Assembly: GCA_024508935.1 (NCBI GenBank)
Contig: JANINW010000097.1
Coordinates: forward strand, 22,858-76,276
Direction of reading: 5' to 3'
DNA from: Flavipsychrobacter sp.
Lineage (GTDB): Bacteria; Bacteroidota; Bacteroidia; Chitinophagales; Chitinophagaceae
Length of the DNA: 53,419 bases
The notes under the pieces were generated by a model. The model ran no database searches. It was not told where the DNA came from and saw only the letters and a list, made by a program, of their open reading frames with translations. A program made the translations under genes and the position numbers. This document shows positions 26,277 to 34,772 of this stretch, in pieces. Positions within the stretch are counted from its first letter, which is position 1. The number at the start of each line of letters is the position of its first letter.

Positions 26277-27194
26277 ATGAAAAAAATCACCGCATTGGTA
26301 CTACCCCTATTCATCCTCTTCTCCTGCCAAAGCAGAAAAGAAAAAGCATATCACACCATAGATGCATATATGGCACTGCACCAGGAAGATTTTAGAGGCT
26401 ATACATACGCAAAAAAAGGCGATATAGATAGCAACTTCCTAAACTTTGACGAGAGTGCGCTATATAAAGAACTAAAGCAAAAACAGGACTCCGCTCAAAA
26501 AGAAACAGAGCGATTAAGGACAATGCTGGAAAAACTAACGTTTAATGACCCGTTATATATAGACCATTTCAAAAACTTTACGGATGCCACGCAATATTTT
26601 AGTGATCTTGGAGACTCAATAATAAAGCTATCGAAAACATATAAGCCTCAGTTTTGTGGGTACGTTGTAACCAGCACATTTAACACACCAGGCAAAACGA
26701 ACTTGAAACTTGTAGCATTTGAACTGAATACCAGTCTCGATAGCGTACTTCGTGTAAGAACTTTTGACCAAAAGATTAACCATACCAGAACGGCAAATAA
26801 AGAACTAAAAAAAATGGTTGAGGACTATATGAGCTCGCATAAAGAAATATTTGAAGGCTATGTAATTAAAGAGCTAAGCGCCCCTGACAGCAATTTCGCA
26901 GACTATGTATTTACCGCCGACCATGACAGGCTGATGCAGATACACGATTCAGCATCAAAAGAAATGAACAAATATGAAGGCAAGGAAAATTTTGAAGCTT
27001 TTGAAAAGTTAGCCAACTTCACTTCTGCTATTTTTGACACACTTACCGCACACGAGAAAAAATATGTTCCGGAATTTATCGGCTTTAAGACGGTAGCGAC
27101 ATTAACAGCGCCTGGTCATGAAAAAGTTGTGACATTCGATTTGAACGCTGCAAATGATAAAATAACCAAGGCAAATGTTATATTCGAAAAATAA
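26277..27194 (+). CDS. Prophage-carried lipoprotein, two tandem modules
   Basis: The 305-residue lipoprotein (LFILFSC, Cys17) contains two copies of the module seen once in the preceding gene. Module 1 (about 27-160) runs from IDAYMALHQEDFRGYTYAKK to LKLVAFELNTSLDSVLRVR; module 2 (about 178-302) from VEDYMSSHKEIFEGYVIKEL to EKVVTFDLNAANDKITKANV. Each has Y-M-x-x-H near its start, D-S-N-F about 20 residues on, and Y-x-P-x-F-x-G followed by a T-rich strand. Three copies of one module in two adjacent genes imply local duplication. It has its own promoter and runs against the late operon. Function unknown; a lysogen-expressed envelope protein is inferred. Confidence 0.8.
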   Translation: MKKITALVLPLFILFSCQSRKEKAYHTIDAYMALHQEDFRGYTYAKKGDIDSNFLNFDESALYKELKQKQDSAQKETERLRTMLEKLTFNDPLYIDHFKNFTDATQYFSDLGDSIIKLSKTYKPQFCGYVVTSTFNTPGKTNLKLVAFELNTSLDSVLRVRTFDQKINHTRTANKELKKMVEDYMSSHKEIFEGYVIKELSAPDSNFADYVFTADHDRLMQIHDSASKEMNKYEGKENFEAFEKLANFTSAIFDTLTAHEKKYVPEFIGFKTVATLTAPGHEKVVTFDLNAANDKITKANVIFEK

Positions 27195-27207
27195 AATATA
27201 GCCTGCA

Positions 27208-29370
27208 CTATACTTTTATAAACCGTGTTACATCTGTATCGGGTGCTAAAAGCAGTTTAAAGGTAAAGGTATTTTTTACTGCCGATTTCATGCCTACGTC
27301 CCACACAAACCCGCTAAATACATAATCATTATACTTGGCTTTTATAACCCCGTATGGCTTATTATTCATCAACTCCACAAAGTTATCGGGCGGTACTGCT
27401 GTAAACTGTACAATTTCGGGCAAAAATATCCTGGCACCATTAGAAAACTGTGAGCCATAGTCTATATAATTCCTTTCAGCTATGACATATCCGGCAGAAG
27501 AGGTACTGACAAGTGTGGTATCATTATTGTTAGATATAAACCTTGCAACTTGGTCGGTTTTTGTGGCCTGCAGCAATGATTTTATATACCCTGCTTTTCG
27601 CCGCATGTTCCTTGCCGGGGAAAATGGTACATTATAGGCCGTATCGGGGTAAGTAACGCCTGCATTAACTACCGGCCTGCGATCTAATAAATAAGCCCCG
27701 GTTCCAGTATCTGTTGCCTTGCTATTGATGGCTAATACAAAAATGTCGTTGTCGCTTTTTGAATCTACTGTTTTCTTGTTGGCGGTGTTGTAATATAATA
27801 TTTCAGCGCCTATCATATCATGCCTATACGGCGAAACAAAGTCTAATGTACCGGGCTTGCGGGTTAATGCTGTATTGAATACGGATGTAACATTAAATTC
27901 ATCCACTGCATTTACCTCTCTCAGTTCCTTTTTCTCATACCCTATATTTATTTGGCTTCCCAGCAATTCGAGATACGGATAATGCTCAAAGTCTTTTATT
28001 GCATCTCCCAAATCTATGATTGTTGTGTTCTTGTCAAAGAAATATAACAGTTCCTCTACTACTAATTTGTTATTTTCTATACCTACCCCAACCTGGTATT
28101 TGCCGCTTAAATCCTTTTTGAAATCTGATAAGGTTACCTGCATGATTGCAGGAGTATCTTCGGTATCTAATTTCCTTATAGCATCCGCGCAAGTGTATAT
28201 GTTATTATACGGTGTAGTGTCCCAAAGAGTATTTGGGTTTCTTGCCGTATCATTCAGAAAACTGCTCTGGCATAGATACTTACCTTCTGTAAGCGCTTTT
28301 GTGAGTTTATTTAGCACCTGCCCTGGCCTGTATCCTCTCGTTGTGCGGGTAGCTGTACGGGCTAACGTAGTCAATGCTATTTTACCATTGCCCTCTATAG
28401 TAAAATCAATCTGGTTAGTACCCGGGCTAATAGGATCCATACCCACAGACAAAAGCATTCTGTGGTTTTGGTTCATTGTGAATGTATGGGTAAGATTTAT
28501 ATTTAGATTTTTACCACTTCCCGGGCTTGGAGGTGATGGGTCAACAAATAGTATAGTATTATTGAACAACGTGTAGCTTTCGTCTAAATATATGGTCAAT
28601 ACCATATGCAGTGCCTTAGGGCCTGAATTGCCTGAGTGACCGCTATAAAAAGTATTAATATCAATTTCTAATGTACACTCAACATCCTGGTTGGCGGTAA
28701 ATAATACGTTATCGCTATTGCTTGTGCCGTAAATAGAAAGAGCATCTGCTGCCCTACCGGTTGTAAATGACCCAAGTTGGTCAAAGAAAGCTATAGGTAT
28801 GATACGGTAATATGTACCGCTTATAGGGGCCGTAGGAGATGTTACAGGGCCATGCTGAAGCGTAAAGAATTTATAGGCTGTATTTAGCTTTATGCCATCC
28901 ATATATACAAGTGCAGAATCCGCAAACTCTATAGGAATACTATACGGAGTATCTTCATAAGCCTTGACCAGACCTACAAGAGCATCCTCCATCAAGTTTA
29001 TAGTGACAAAGTACTGATTGGCTTTATATAGAGAAAAGTCCAACTGCCCTTTATATAATAACCCGTATTGCTGAGTTGTGCTGTTCTTTTTAAATACATG
29101 CATTTCGCAATATGCCTGTATGCCGTATTTAGCATATAGCTGTCTTAATATCTCCGCGCCGGTCAGATGAAACTTATGTGTTAGCTCAGATTGTGCTCGT
29201 ATCACGCCCAGGTAGTTTGCATTGCGCTGCCATTTTATCTGTTCATCATCCCAGGTCGAAGGGTCTTCAATATACCTGGGCGTAGCGTCAGCCTGCACAT
29301 CCTTGTTTATGTCCAGGTAAAAATATTTACCGTCTTTATCGGTAAGAGCAAATAATAGTGCCGGCTTCAT
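27208..29370 (-). CDS. Phage tail protein downstream of the tape measure (distal tail/hub-type)
   Basis: The 720-residue protein has its ATG immediately after the tape-measure stop codon. It is a large beta-rich soluble protein (MKPALLFALTDKDGKYFYLD) without signal or membrane segments. In siphophages the genes directly after the tape measure encode the distal tail protein and tail-associated hub, and the size and place fit one of these. No catalytic motif was recognised. Its 3' end lies 13 bp from the stop of the opposed lipoprotein gene. Confidence 0.75.
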   Translation of the reverse strand: MKPALLFALTDKDGKYFYLDINKDVQADATPRYIEDPSTWDDEQIKWQRNANYLGVIRAQSELTHKFHLTGAEILRQLYAKYGIQAYCEMHVFKKNSTTQQYGLLYKGQLDFSLYKANQYFVTINLMEDALVGLVKAYEDTPYSIPIEFADSALVYMDGIKLNTAYKFFTLQHGPVTSPTAPISGTYYRIIPIAFFDQLGSFTTGRAADALSIYGTSNSDNVLFTANQDVECTLEIDINTFYSGHSGNSGPKALHMVLTIYLDESYTLFNNTILFVDPSPPSPGSGKNLNINLTHTFTMNQNHRMLLSVGMDPISPGTNQIDFTIEGNGKIALTTLARTATRTTRGYRPGQVLNKLTKALTEGKYLCQSSFLNDTARNPNTLWDTTPYNNIYTCADAIRKLDTEDTPAIMQVTLSDFKKDLSGKYQVGVGIENNKLVVEELLYFFDKNTTIIDLGDAIKDFEHYPYLELLGSQINIGYEKKELREVNAVDEFNVTSVFNTALTRKPGTLDFVSPYRHDMIGAEILYYNTANKKTVDSKSDNDIFVLAINSKATDTGTGAYLLDRRPVVNAGVTYPDTAYNVPFSPARNMRRKAGYIKSLLQATKTDQVARFISNNNDTTLVSTSSAGYVIAERNYIDYGSQFSNGARIFLPEIVQFTAVPPDNFVELMNNKPYGVIKAKYNDYVFSGFVWDVGMKSAVKNTFTFKLLLAPDTDVTRFIKV

Positions 29371-31968
29371 TTAGTGATTGGAATTATGTAAATATTCAAC
29401 AGTTATATTACCATTCTTTATGGTCTTCATCATCTCGCCATAGCGCACATGATAATGCACTTCCTGCTTGTCTTTTATCGTTTGCACTACTTTATCTAAT
29501 CCTTGAGACAGCACTGCCATATTCATACCCATAAGGTTGCCGGCCAGTTGCTGTGTCATAGCACTACTTCCTGCAGCGGCTACCATATCGCTAAGGGGTA
29601 TTACCTGGGCATGCGGCGCCAGGTCGGGTACCAGCGTGTCTTTGTTTATCCAGTAGGGGCGCCTGCCGGGTTCTATCACCAGTTCACTTTCACCGCCTTC
29701 ACCTATACGGGCAGGGCCACCGGGGTGGTCTGCTGTACCTTCGGCATATTCCGGTATGGGCGATGCAATTACCGCAGCCAGTTCTGCTGCACCTACAGCT
29801 GCAGCAGCTATCGCTTTTATTTCACCGTAGATAGGAATGCTAAGACTACTCAATACCGCTTCTGCTGTTTTTGCTATGATGCTTACAATAGAAATGCCTT
29901 TTTCCAAACGTGCAGCTCTTTGCCTCAGGCGTGCCTTCTCCGCTTCTTTGGTCTTTCTCAGTGCCTCGGCTTCCACAAGGGCTTTCTTCTTGTTCTTCTC
30001 ATCCTCCGATAGCATCGCATCCTCTATAGCTGCCAGTTCTGCATCTTTCCGTTCTTGTATCCTTTCTATCTCATCATCTATGCCTTGTATCCTCCGCTCT
30101 CCAAGGTTTTTGATCACTTCTCCCAGTTCCCTGAACAAGTCGATGGCAATGTGTATAGATTCAAACTTGCGCTTTAGCTCTTTTACATGGTCCTCCCAGG
30201 TTTCACTGTTGGTTTTTGCTGCATCTTTATTTGCCGCTACAAATGCGTTCAGGTTATTAAGTTTGAATTTTGCAGCTTCATTGTCCGACTTCACAATGTC
30301 CTTTTCCGATTCGTCGGCATATTCGCTGATGGCCGCGGCTGTCTTCCGCGAAAGCTCATCTATATTCGCATAGTGCTGTTTCTTATACCGCTCGTTCTCT
30401 GCTATTGCCAGCTTCTCCCGTTCGTTCTTGTCCTGTATACCGGCAATGTCGGCCATGTTGGCTGTATGCTTGTCTTCATTATCCTTATCGGCCTGCGCCT
30501 TTTCCATTTCTGCCAATGCTATCAAACCATTATGATACTGCCAGCGTGCGGCCATACGCTCATCCAGCGATGCCTGCTCATTATCCATTATAGCCTTCTG
30601 GTTTTTCATATCTGTCTCCAGCTCGGTCTTTGCCAATGCATCGTTCTCCTTCTTTAGCTCATCATTCAATTGTTTTATCTCTGAAAGCTGGTCTTTCTTT
30701 GGTGTTGCTTGCGCAGGAGCTGTAGTGTTTATAGTTACAGTATTGGCTGGGGCAGATTTTAAAGGTGCGGGTGTATTGCTCATCTGGGCCGCAGCCGCAT
30801 TAGCCGCCTTCTGTGCCACAATAACTCCGGCCTGCAGCGGCTGCAATTCATCCTTAAGACGGTTTAGCATTTTCTCAGCAGCATCATACCGCTTCTGTGC
30901 TATATTACGCGCTTCATCATTACTTGTTTTGTTCAATTCATACAATTGACGCTTCAGCCCTCTTACTACTTTTACCTGCTCATCTATCTGCTGCTGTTTT
31001 TCCTCCACGTTTTTTGTAAACATGGTAAAACCTTTTTCTGCTATATCTTTTACGGCGGCAGCTTTGTTCACCCGGTTTATGCGTTCTACAGCATCTGCCA
31101 GTTTCCCGGTCAGAATCGCTTCGTCCGAAAGATCATCCAGCAGCCCCGGGTATTTATTTCTCAATTCATCTATATGCCGCAACCTTACCGACATTGGCAG
31201 ATTAACATTTTTAATCAGGCCGGCCGTTGTTTTCAATTCAATTTCCGAACGGGCAAAGTCTTCGCGCGCTGCCTCACCTGCCTGTTTCAAGCTTTCTGCA
31301 AACTCCTCGTTAGCCTTTTTGGCTTTCTTCGCTTCCTCCGTATTCCCCGTAAAGAAATCTACTATCTCATCACTGTAATTGGCAAGCAAGCTAACGCCTA
31401 CCACCAATGCCGTTTGCCAGCTAAAAATACCGGCAGCCATTTGTTTCCATACCGGTATGCCTCTCTTGCCCGATGCTGCCAGGGCTTCATTCATCTCTTT
31501 GGCCTTTACCATCTGCTCTATAAGGCCGGGTATCTTTCCTGCTATAGCCTTAAAGAAATTACTGATACCACCCGACAATGACGGTAACTCTCCGGCAATA
31601 TCGCGCACCGACTGTTTCAGGTCTTTAAATCCTTCAGCGGCAACACGCGCCTGTGCATTGGCCGTGCCCTGCGCCTGCGCGCGCAATCGCGATGCTGCAG
31701 CCAGTTGTTTTTCGGCAACAGCAGCTTTTAATGCTGCCTGCTCATAACTGCTAAGACCTGAACGCAAACCGCTGAGCAGGGACTGCGCATTGCCCGCTAT
31801 CTTATTAAATTCTGCAAAGCTCTTATTGCTTTTCAGCTTGCTGTACATATCAGCTATCTTGCTGTTGGTATCTACAACTATGTCGGCCAGTTCTTTGGCA
31901 CTTTTCTTAGCGAGGTCCAGCTCTTTAAGCCCGTCCTCGCCTATAAGGCTTATATAATCTTCTGCCAT
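29371..31968 (-). CDS. Tail tape measure protein
   Basis: The 865-residue protein is mainly helical with long coiled coils, for example 430-560 (QLNDELKKENDALAKTELET) and 640-720 (IERIQERKDAELAAIEDAML). Hydrophobic segments lie near 140-200 and 715-785 (AIAAAAVGAAELAAVIASPI). The C-terminal part with HPGGPARIGEGGESELVIEP is characteristic of siphophage tape measures. The protein sets tail length; at about 1.5 angstrom per residue a tail of roughly 130 nm would be expected. It starts directly after ORF B of the overlapping pair, as tail chaperones are usually followed by the tape measure. Confidence 0.92.
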   Translation of the reverse strand: MAEDYISLIGEDGLKELDLAKKSAKELADIVVDTNSKIADMYSKLKSNKSFAEFNKIAGNAQSLLSGLRSGLSSYEQAALKAAVAEKQLAAASRLRAQAQGTANAQARVAAEGFKDLKQSVRDIAGELPSLSGGISNFFKAIAGKIPGLIEQMVKAKEMNEALAASGKRGIPVWKQMAAGIFSWQTALVVGVSLLANYSDEIVDFFTGNTEEAKKAKKANEEFAESLKQAGEAAREDFARSEIELKTTAGLIKNVNLPMSVRLRHIDELRNKYPGLLDDLSDEAILTGKLADAVERINRVNKAAAVKDIAEKGFTMFTKNVEEKQQQIDEQVKVVRGLKRQLYELNKTSNDEARNIAQKRYDAAEKMLNRLKDELQPLQAGVIVAQKAANAAAAQMSNTPAPLKSAPANTVTINTTAPAQATPKKDQLSEIKQLNDELKKENDALAKTELETDMKNQKAIMDNEQASLDERMAARWQYHNGLIALAEMEKAQADKDNEDKHTANMADIAGIQDKNEREKLAIAENERYKKQHYANIDELSRKTAAAISEYADESEKDIVKSDNEAAKFKLNNLNAFVAANKDAAKTNSETWEDHVKELKRKFESIHIAIDLFRELGEVIKNLGERRIQGIDDEIERIQERKDAELAAIEDAMLSEDEKNKKKALVEAEALRKTKEAEKARLRQRAARLEKGISIVSIIAKTAEAVLSSLSIPIYGEIKAIAAAAVGAAELAAVIASPIPEYAEGTADHPGGPARIGEGGESELVIEPGRRPYWINKDTLVPDLAPHAQVIPLSDMVAAAGSSAMTQQLAGNLMGMNMAVLSQGLDKVVQTIKDKQEVHYHVRYGEMMKTIKNGNITVEYLHNSNH

Positions 31969-32697
31969 TTATTTAGCGGGTTTTGCAGGTTTTTGTTTGC
32001 GCAGTTTATCCAGGTAGGTGGCGTATTTGCCGATGGTGATGATCGCCTTATCCAGCGGGAAGTGCAGTTGCAGGCCACGCTCTATCTCTACCAGGATATC
32101 GTCAAAATACCCGGTATTTATACGGCTGCTTTTTTTGCTTTCTATATAGCTGTTTATCTCTTCGCTGTTCTCTTCTATTCGCTGCTCATCGCGGGCCAGG
32201 CTGCCGCTTACACGGTGCAGATCACGGATGTAACTTTGCGGGTCGTTGTAGTCAAAACGGTATTTATCGCCTTCATTATAGCCATAGGCTTTCAGCGCAT
32301 CTATATACACCTGCTCGTAGCGGTGCGAGAGATAATGTACCAGCAGCTGCACATGTTCTATCTTCAGCATCAATACGGTATTGAGGCTCCGCAGGCGCAT
32401 CATTTCTTTAAAACTGTCGTCGCCGGTAAGGTCGCAGTATTCGGCCTGTATATCAGCCCATGCCATCTGCAATGCTTCCTGTGTTGGGTTTGTGCCCGGC
32501 AATGCCAGTGCTTCCAGTCTGTTTTCTATATACGCCTGCTCAAAGCGCTCCAGTGTCAGCTCGCGGCACGAGTAGGTTGTCGATGATGGTTTCGCCGGCA
32601 AAGGGTGCTGCGCCTCTTGTACGGAAGCGGTAGGCACCGCCGGTCTTAACGATGACCATTTCAGTTTCGTGGTGATGTTGCGCCCAAATAATTGCAT
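31969..32697 (-). CDS. Tail assembly chaperone-like ORF B (probable frameshift extension of ORF A)
   Basis: The open frame begins at ATG 32697 (242 residues), but the first 50 residues (KLKWSSLRPAVPTASVQEAQ) look like an out-of-frame reading of ORF A. Convincing coding character starts at LTLERFEQAYIENRLEAL (residue 47 on) and continues as a helical, charged protein ending DKLRKQKPAKPAK. No ATG lies near that point. ORF A ends in CTT-TGA exactly where a +1 slip enters this frame at Glu53, giving a fused A-B protein of about 267 residues. Overlapping frames before the tape measure are typical of phage tail chaperones (lambda G/GT). Its stop directly precedes the tape-measure ATG. Confidence 0.75.
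   Translation of the reverse strand: MQLFGRNITTKLKWSSLRPAVPTASVQEAQHPLPAKPSSTTYSCRELTLERFEQAYIENRLEALALPGTNPTQEALQMAWADIQAEYCDLTGDDSFKEMMRLRSLNTVLMLKIEHVQLLVHYLSHRYEQVYIDALKAYGYNEGDKYRFDYNDPQSYIRDLHRVSGSLARDEQRIEENSEEINSYIESKKSSRINTGYFDDILVEIERGLQLHFPLDKAIITIGKYATYLDKLRKQKPAKPAK
32539..32551 (-). promoter_or_regulatory. Candidate +1 programmed frameshift site (RF2-like CTT-TGA)
   Basis: The minus strand reads GGAG-CG-CTT-TGA-G. CTT-TGA is the slippery stop used by prfB (RF2), where peptidyl-tRNA-Leu slips from CUU to UUU. Here slipping +1 places GAG next, in frame with ORF B. The GGAG two bases upstream resembles the stimulatory Shine-Dalgarno of prfB, which lies three bases upstream of CTT. 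Confidence 0.55.
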
Positions 32698-32773
32698 GTT
32701 GTACTACTGCGGCCATCAGGCCTTGTTCATTTACATTGTAGATATTTCCTTCGTGGCAGGTGCGGCAGGCCAT
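32540..32773 (-). CDS. Tail assembly chaperone-like ORF A
   Basis: The 77-residue frame (MACRTCHEGNIYNVNEQGLM ...) starts 8 bp after the preceding late gene, so it has normal operon spacing. It overlaps ORF B by 158 bp, far more than usual phage gene overlaps. The CRTCH near the start resembles a haem or zinc motif but sits in a short cytosolic protein, so I attach no meaning to it. The C-terminus ends ADTGAL at CTT-TGA. I infer that it is the short form of a chaperone pair, with the long form made by +1 frameshifting. Confidence 0.65.
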   Translation of the reverse strand: MACRTCHEGNIYNVNEQGLMAAVVQHAIIWAQHHHETEMVIVKTGGAYRFRTRGAAPFAGETIIDNLLVPRADTGAL

Positions 32774-32781
32774 AGGTTGTT

Positions 32782-33219
32782 TTAATTGCGCAGGAGCGCA
32801 TTCAGCATTTTGCGCAATGCGGGGAATAAGGCTTTGCGCCTGAAGACTTGCTTTGTATCTGCCTGCAATTGCAATGCTGCTATCCCTTGTGCTTTCAGTA
32901 CCGCAGGAAAATAAGGCACTGTGCTCACTATCTCGTAGCCATTGCCTTTGTCCTGCACCTGCATGTTTTTATACAGGCGTCCGCTCAGGTACAGGTCGGG
33001 TACGCCCATACCGGGCTTCGGGTTCATGCCATGCTTCATAGCCGCATACTTCTTGTCTTTATACGGCTTCAGTTTATGCCCCTGTGCATCTTCACCTGTG
33101 GTACGCAATTGCTGCTGCAATGCATCCAGCAATGCCTGCGGTTGTGCATCTACATACTGCGCTGCTGCAGCTACAGGGTCAAAGTTTTGAAGGTGTTCAA
33201 ATAATTGCTTCGGGGACAT
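32782..33219 (-). CDS. Phage neck/tail completion-type protein
   Basis: The 145-residue soluble protein (MSPKQLFEHLQNFDPVAAAA) has a helical N-terminus, a central GHKLKPYKDKKYAAMKHGMN and GVPDLYLSGRLYKNMQV, and a basic C-terminus (VFRRKALFPALRKMLNALLR). The L-x-x-S/T-G-x-L-x-x-S/N pattern resembles HK97 gp10-like and minor tail proteins that join head and tail. It lies just before the chaperone pair, as expected for a neck or tail-completion protein. The exact role is inferred. Confidence 0.7.
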   Translation of the reverse strand: MSPKQLFEHLQNFDPVAAAAQYVDAQPQALLDALQQQLRTTGEDAQGHKLKPYKDKKYAAMKHGMNPKPGMGVPDLYLSGRLYKNMQVQDKGNGYEIVSTVPYFPAVLKAQGIAALQLQADTKQVFRRKALFPALRKMLNALLRN

Positions 33220-33240
33220 TTGTTTTCAGGCGTTAATATT

Positions 33241-33305
33241 CTCAGCCGTCATTTCGAACGAGCGGAACATAGTGGAGCGATGTGAGAAATCTCCTGGGAA
33301 GTGAG
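33241..33305. repeat. Dispersed repeat related to the CGTCATxTCGA family
   Basis: The segment reads GCCGTCATTTCGAACGAGCG and continues through GATGTGAGAAATCTCCTGGG. It resembles the CGTCATATCGAGC...GAGATATCTCCTGA repeats at 38.6, 43.4, 46.3 and 47.0 kb and the widespread TCATTTCGAACGA...GAGAAATCTC repeats of Bacteroidota genomes. Confidence 0.6.
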
Positions 33306-33389
33306 CAGAAGACCATGAGCATTGAATAAGCCATGAACTGCATTAACATTCTTAGGGAGATCATTACGTCGCAAGCATACCCAGACTGG

Positions 33390-33498
33390 TTTAAGTCTCT
33401 GACTTAAATCCACAATAGAAAGCAGGTCTCTGACCGGGATGGATTGATCTATAGCCGAACTATTAGCCACGGTGCGTTATTTCCGGTCACAGACCTGC
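33390..33498. repeat. Two nested inverted repeats in a late-operon gap
   Basis: TTTAAGTC-TCT-GACTTAAA is a perfect 8-3-8 palindrome at 33390-33408. GCAGGTCTCTGACCGG (33422-33437) and CCGGTCACAGACCTGC (33483-33498) form a 16-bp stem with one mismatch and a 45-nt loop. GTCTCTGAC occurs in both. The stretch 33220-33536 has no convincing gene; with the repeat at 33241 it looks like a small inserted structured element. Confidence 0.6.
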
Positions 33499-33536
33499 AT
33501 TTCATTCCTATGGCAGGGGAAAAAACAGAAGGGGAA

Positions 33537-33800
33537 CTAATCCCCTTCTTCTGTTGTGGTGCTTGGGTTTACAGGGGCGGTATCTATCTTCTTAAACACT
33601 GGTTTCAGTCCTGCGGCTTCCAGGCACAGGGTGTAGGCATACTTCAGTACTTTCTCATCGCTGCCGTACACATGCCCATACTCGGCTTTGAAGGCCGGCC
33701 ACGATAGCGTAGCCACGAAGGCTGTATTCAGGCTGGTGCCGTTTACTTTGGTGTCTTTCATACTATACAGCGGTTTGAGATAAGTAGCCGGCGCTTTCAT
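33537..33800 (-). CDS. Small phage late protein following the major tail protein
   Basis: The 87-residue protein (MKAPATYLKPLYSMKDTKVN) overlaps the end of the preceding gene by 38 bp. It contains an alpha-helical stretch (TLSWPAFKAEYGHVYGSDEK) and a flexible acidic C-terminus (APVNPSTTTEEGD). I do not recognise a family. The large overlap suggests translational coupling with the putative tail-tube gene. Confidence 0.65.
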   Translation of the reverse strand: MKAPATYLKPLYSMKDTKVNGTSLNTAFVATLSWPAFKAEYGHVYGSDEKVLKYAYTLCLEAAGLKPVFKKIDTAPVNPSTTTEEGD

Positions 33801-34734
33801 AGCCTTCCAGCGGCAGGGTCAGTGCATCGAGTGCGCTGGGTGCCACCAGGTTCACATAGAAAACACCTGCGGATGATGGATAGCCTGTAGCACTGAAGGT
33901 AACGCGATACACATACTCACCACCTACCAGCACTTTCGATACAGAGCTGACAGTAAGTGCAGCGCCTGTAGCTGTAGTGCCCTTCCATGCGCCGGTCACG
34001 GCCAGTTTATCGGCATTGCGGGTGGTAGCAAAATTGGTCTTGCCTACCATCACCTTCACATCTACCACGCGCGATGCATCTGCGGCGGTCTTCTGGCTCA
34101 GCACCAGGCTGTTCATACGCGGCAGCGCATCTACATCTATACCGGTATCCCATACCAGCATATTGCCGTTGTTAAATTGTTCGGGCTTGGAGAAAGATAC
34201 CATCACGCCTATCTTCTGCGCCTCGCCGTTATAAAAGCGTACGGTATCGGCAAAGGTCTCTACATAGTTGAAGGGACGGATAAATTCTTCGCCGCTGTCG
34301 TCAATGTATTTGGTGCCCAGTATCTTGTCTTGTTCATCTACCAGGAAGAGGCCGTATTCATTTTCAGAATCGTTGTACTGCTGTACGGCTTCCAGTGCGC
34401 GCAGGTCCAGGGTGTCCATGATAAAAGTGTACTTGGGCTGGCTGGCCTTGGTGGTCTTTTCCGATCCGTTGGCCCATTGCACTTTCAGCGCATCGGTAGA
34501 GCTGTCTACCACCTCGGCTATCATCTTGGGCATGAGTGCGCCGCGGGCATTGGGGTTATCGGCCAGCAACAGGGCCTTCAGTGTAGTGGTGGGCGTGGCG
34601 CGTGCTGCGGCATCCCAGGCGGTATCCAGTGGTGCCCATATAGCCTGCTTGATGCTTTTAATGACTAAGGGGCAGCCTTCCATACCGGTGTTCTTTGCGC
34701 TCGACTGGCAAAAGGTTTCGTCTGCAAATGGCAT
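33763..34734 (-). CDS. Probable major tail (tube) protein
   Basis: The 323-residue protein begins MPFADETFCQSSAKNTGMEG. It is beta-rich with strands such as YTFIMDTLDLRALEAVQQYN and RPFNYVETFADTVRFYNGEA. A C-terminal segment (about 215-300, VVDVKVMVGKTNF ... YVYRVTFSATGYPSSAGVFY) resembles an Ig-like decoration domain, as often attached to siphophage tube proteins. Its position between neck proteins and the chaperone/tape-measure group supports the call. Evidence is composition and order only. Confidence 0.6.
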   Translation of the reverse strand: MPFADETFCQSSAKNTGMEGCPLVIKSIKQAIWAPLDTAWDAAARATPTTTLKALLLADNPNARGALMPKMIAEVVDSSTDALKVQWANGSEKTTKASQPKYTFIMDTLDLRALEAVQQYNDSENEYGLFLVDEQDKILGTKYIDDSGEEFIRPFNYVETFADTVRFYNGEAQKIGVMVSFSKPEQFNNGNMLVWDTGIDVDALPRMNSLVLSQKTAADASRVVDVKVMVGKTNFATTRNADKLAVTGAWKGTTATGAALTVSSVSKVLVGGEYVYRVTFSATGYPSSAGVFYVNLVAPSALDALTLPLEGYESAGYLSQTAV

Positions 34735-34772
34735 TGTGTAAAAGGGGGTTTATTGTTTTAATGAATAAGGGT

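Noticed and set aside
32747-32768. CRTCH as a c-type haem motif in ORF A
   Set aside because: The protein has no export signal and only one such motif in 77 residues; chance occurrence is more likely.
33249-33470. Minus-strand ORF of 73 codons in the late-operon gap
   Set aside because: It reads through the dispersed repeat and both inverted repeats; no recognisable domain and poor coding character. Described instead as a repeat element.
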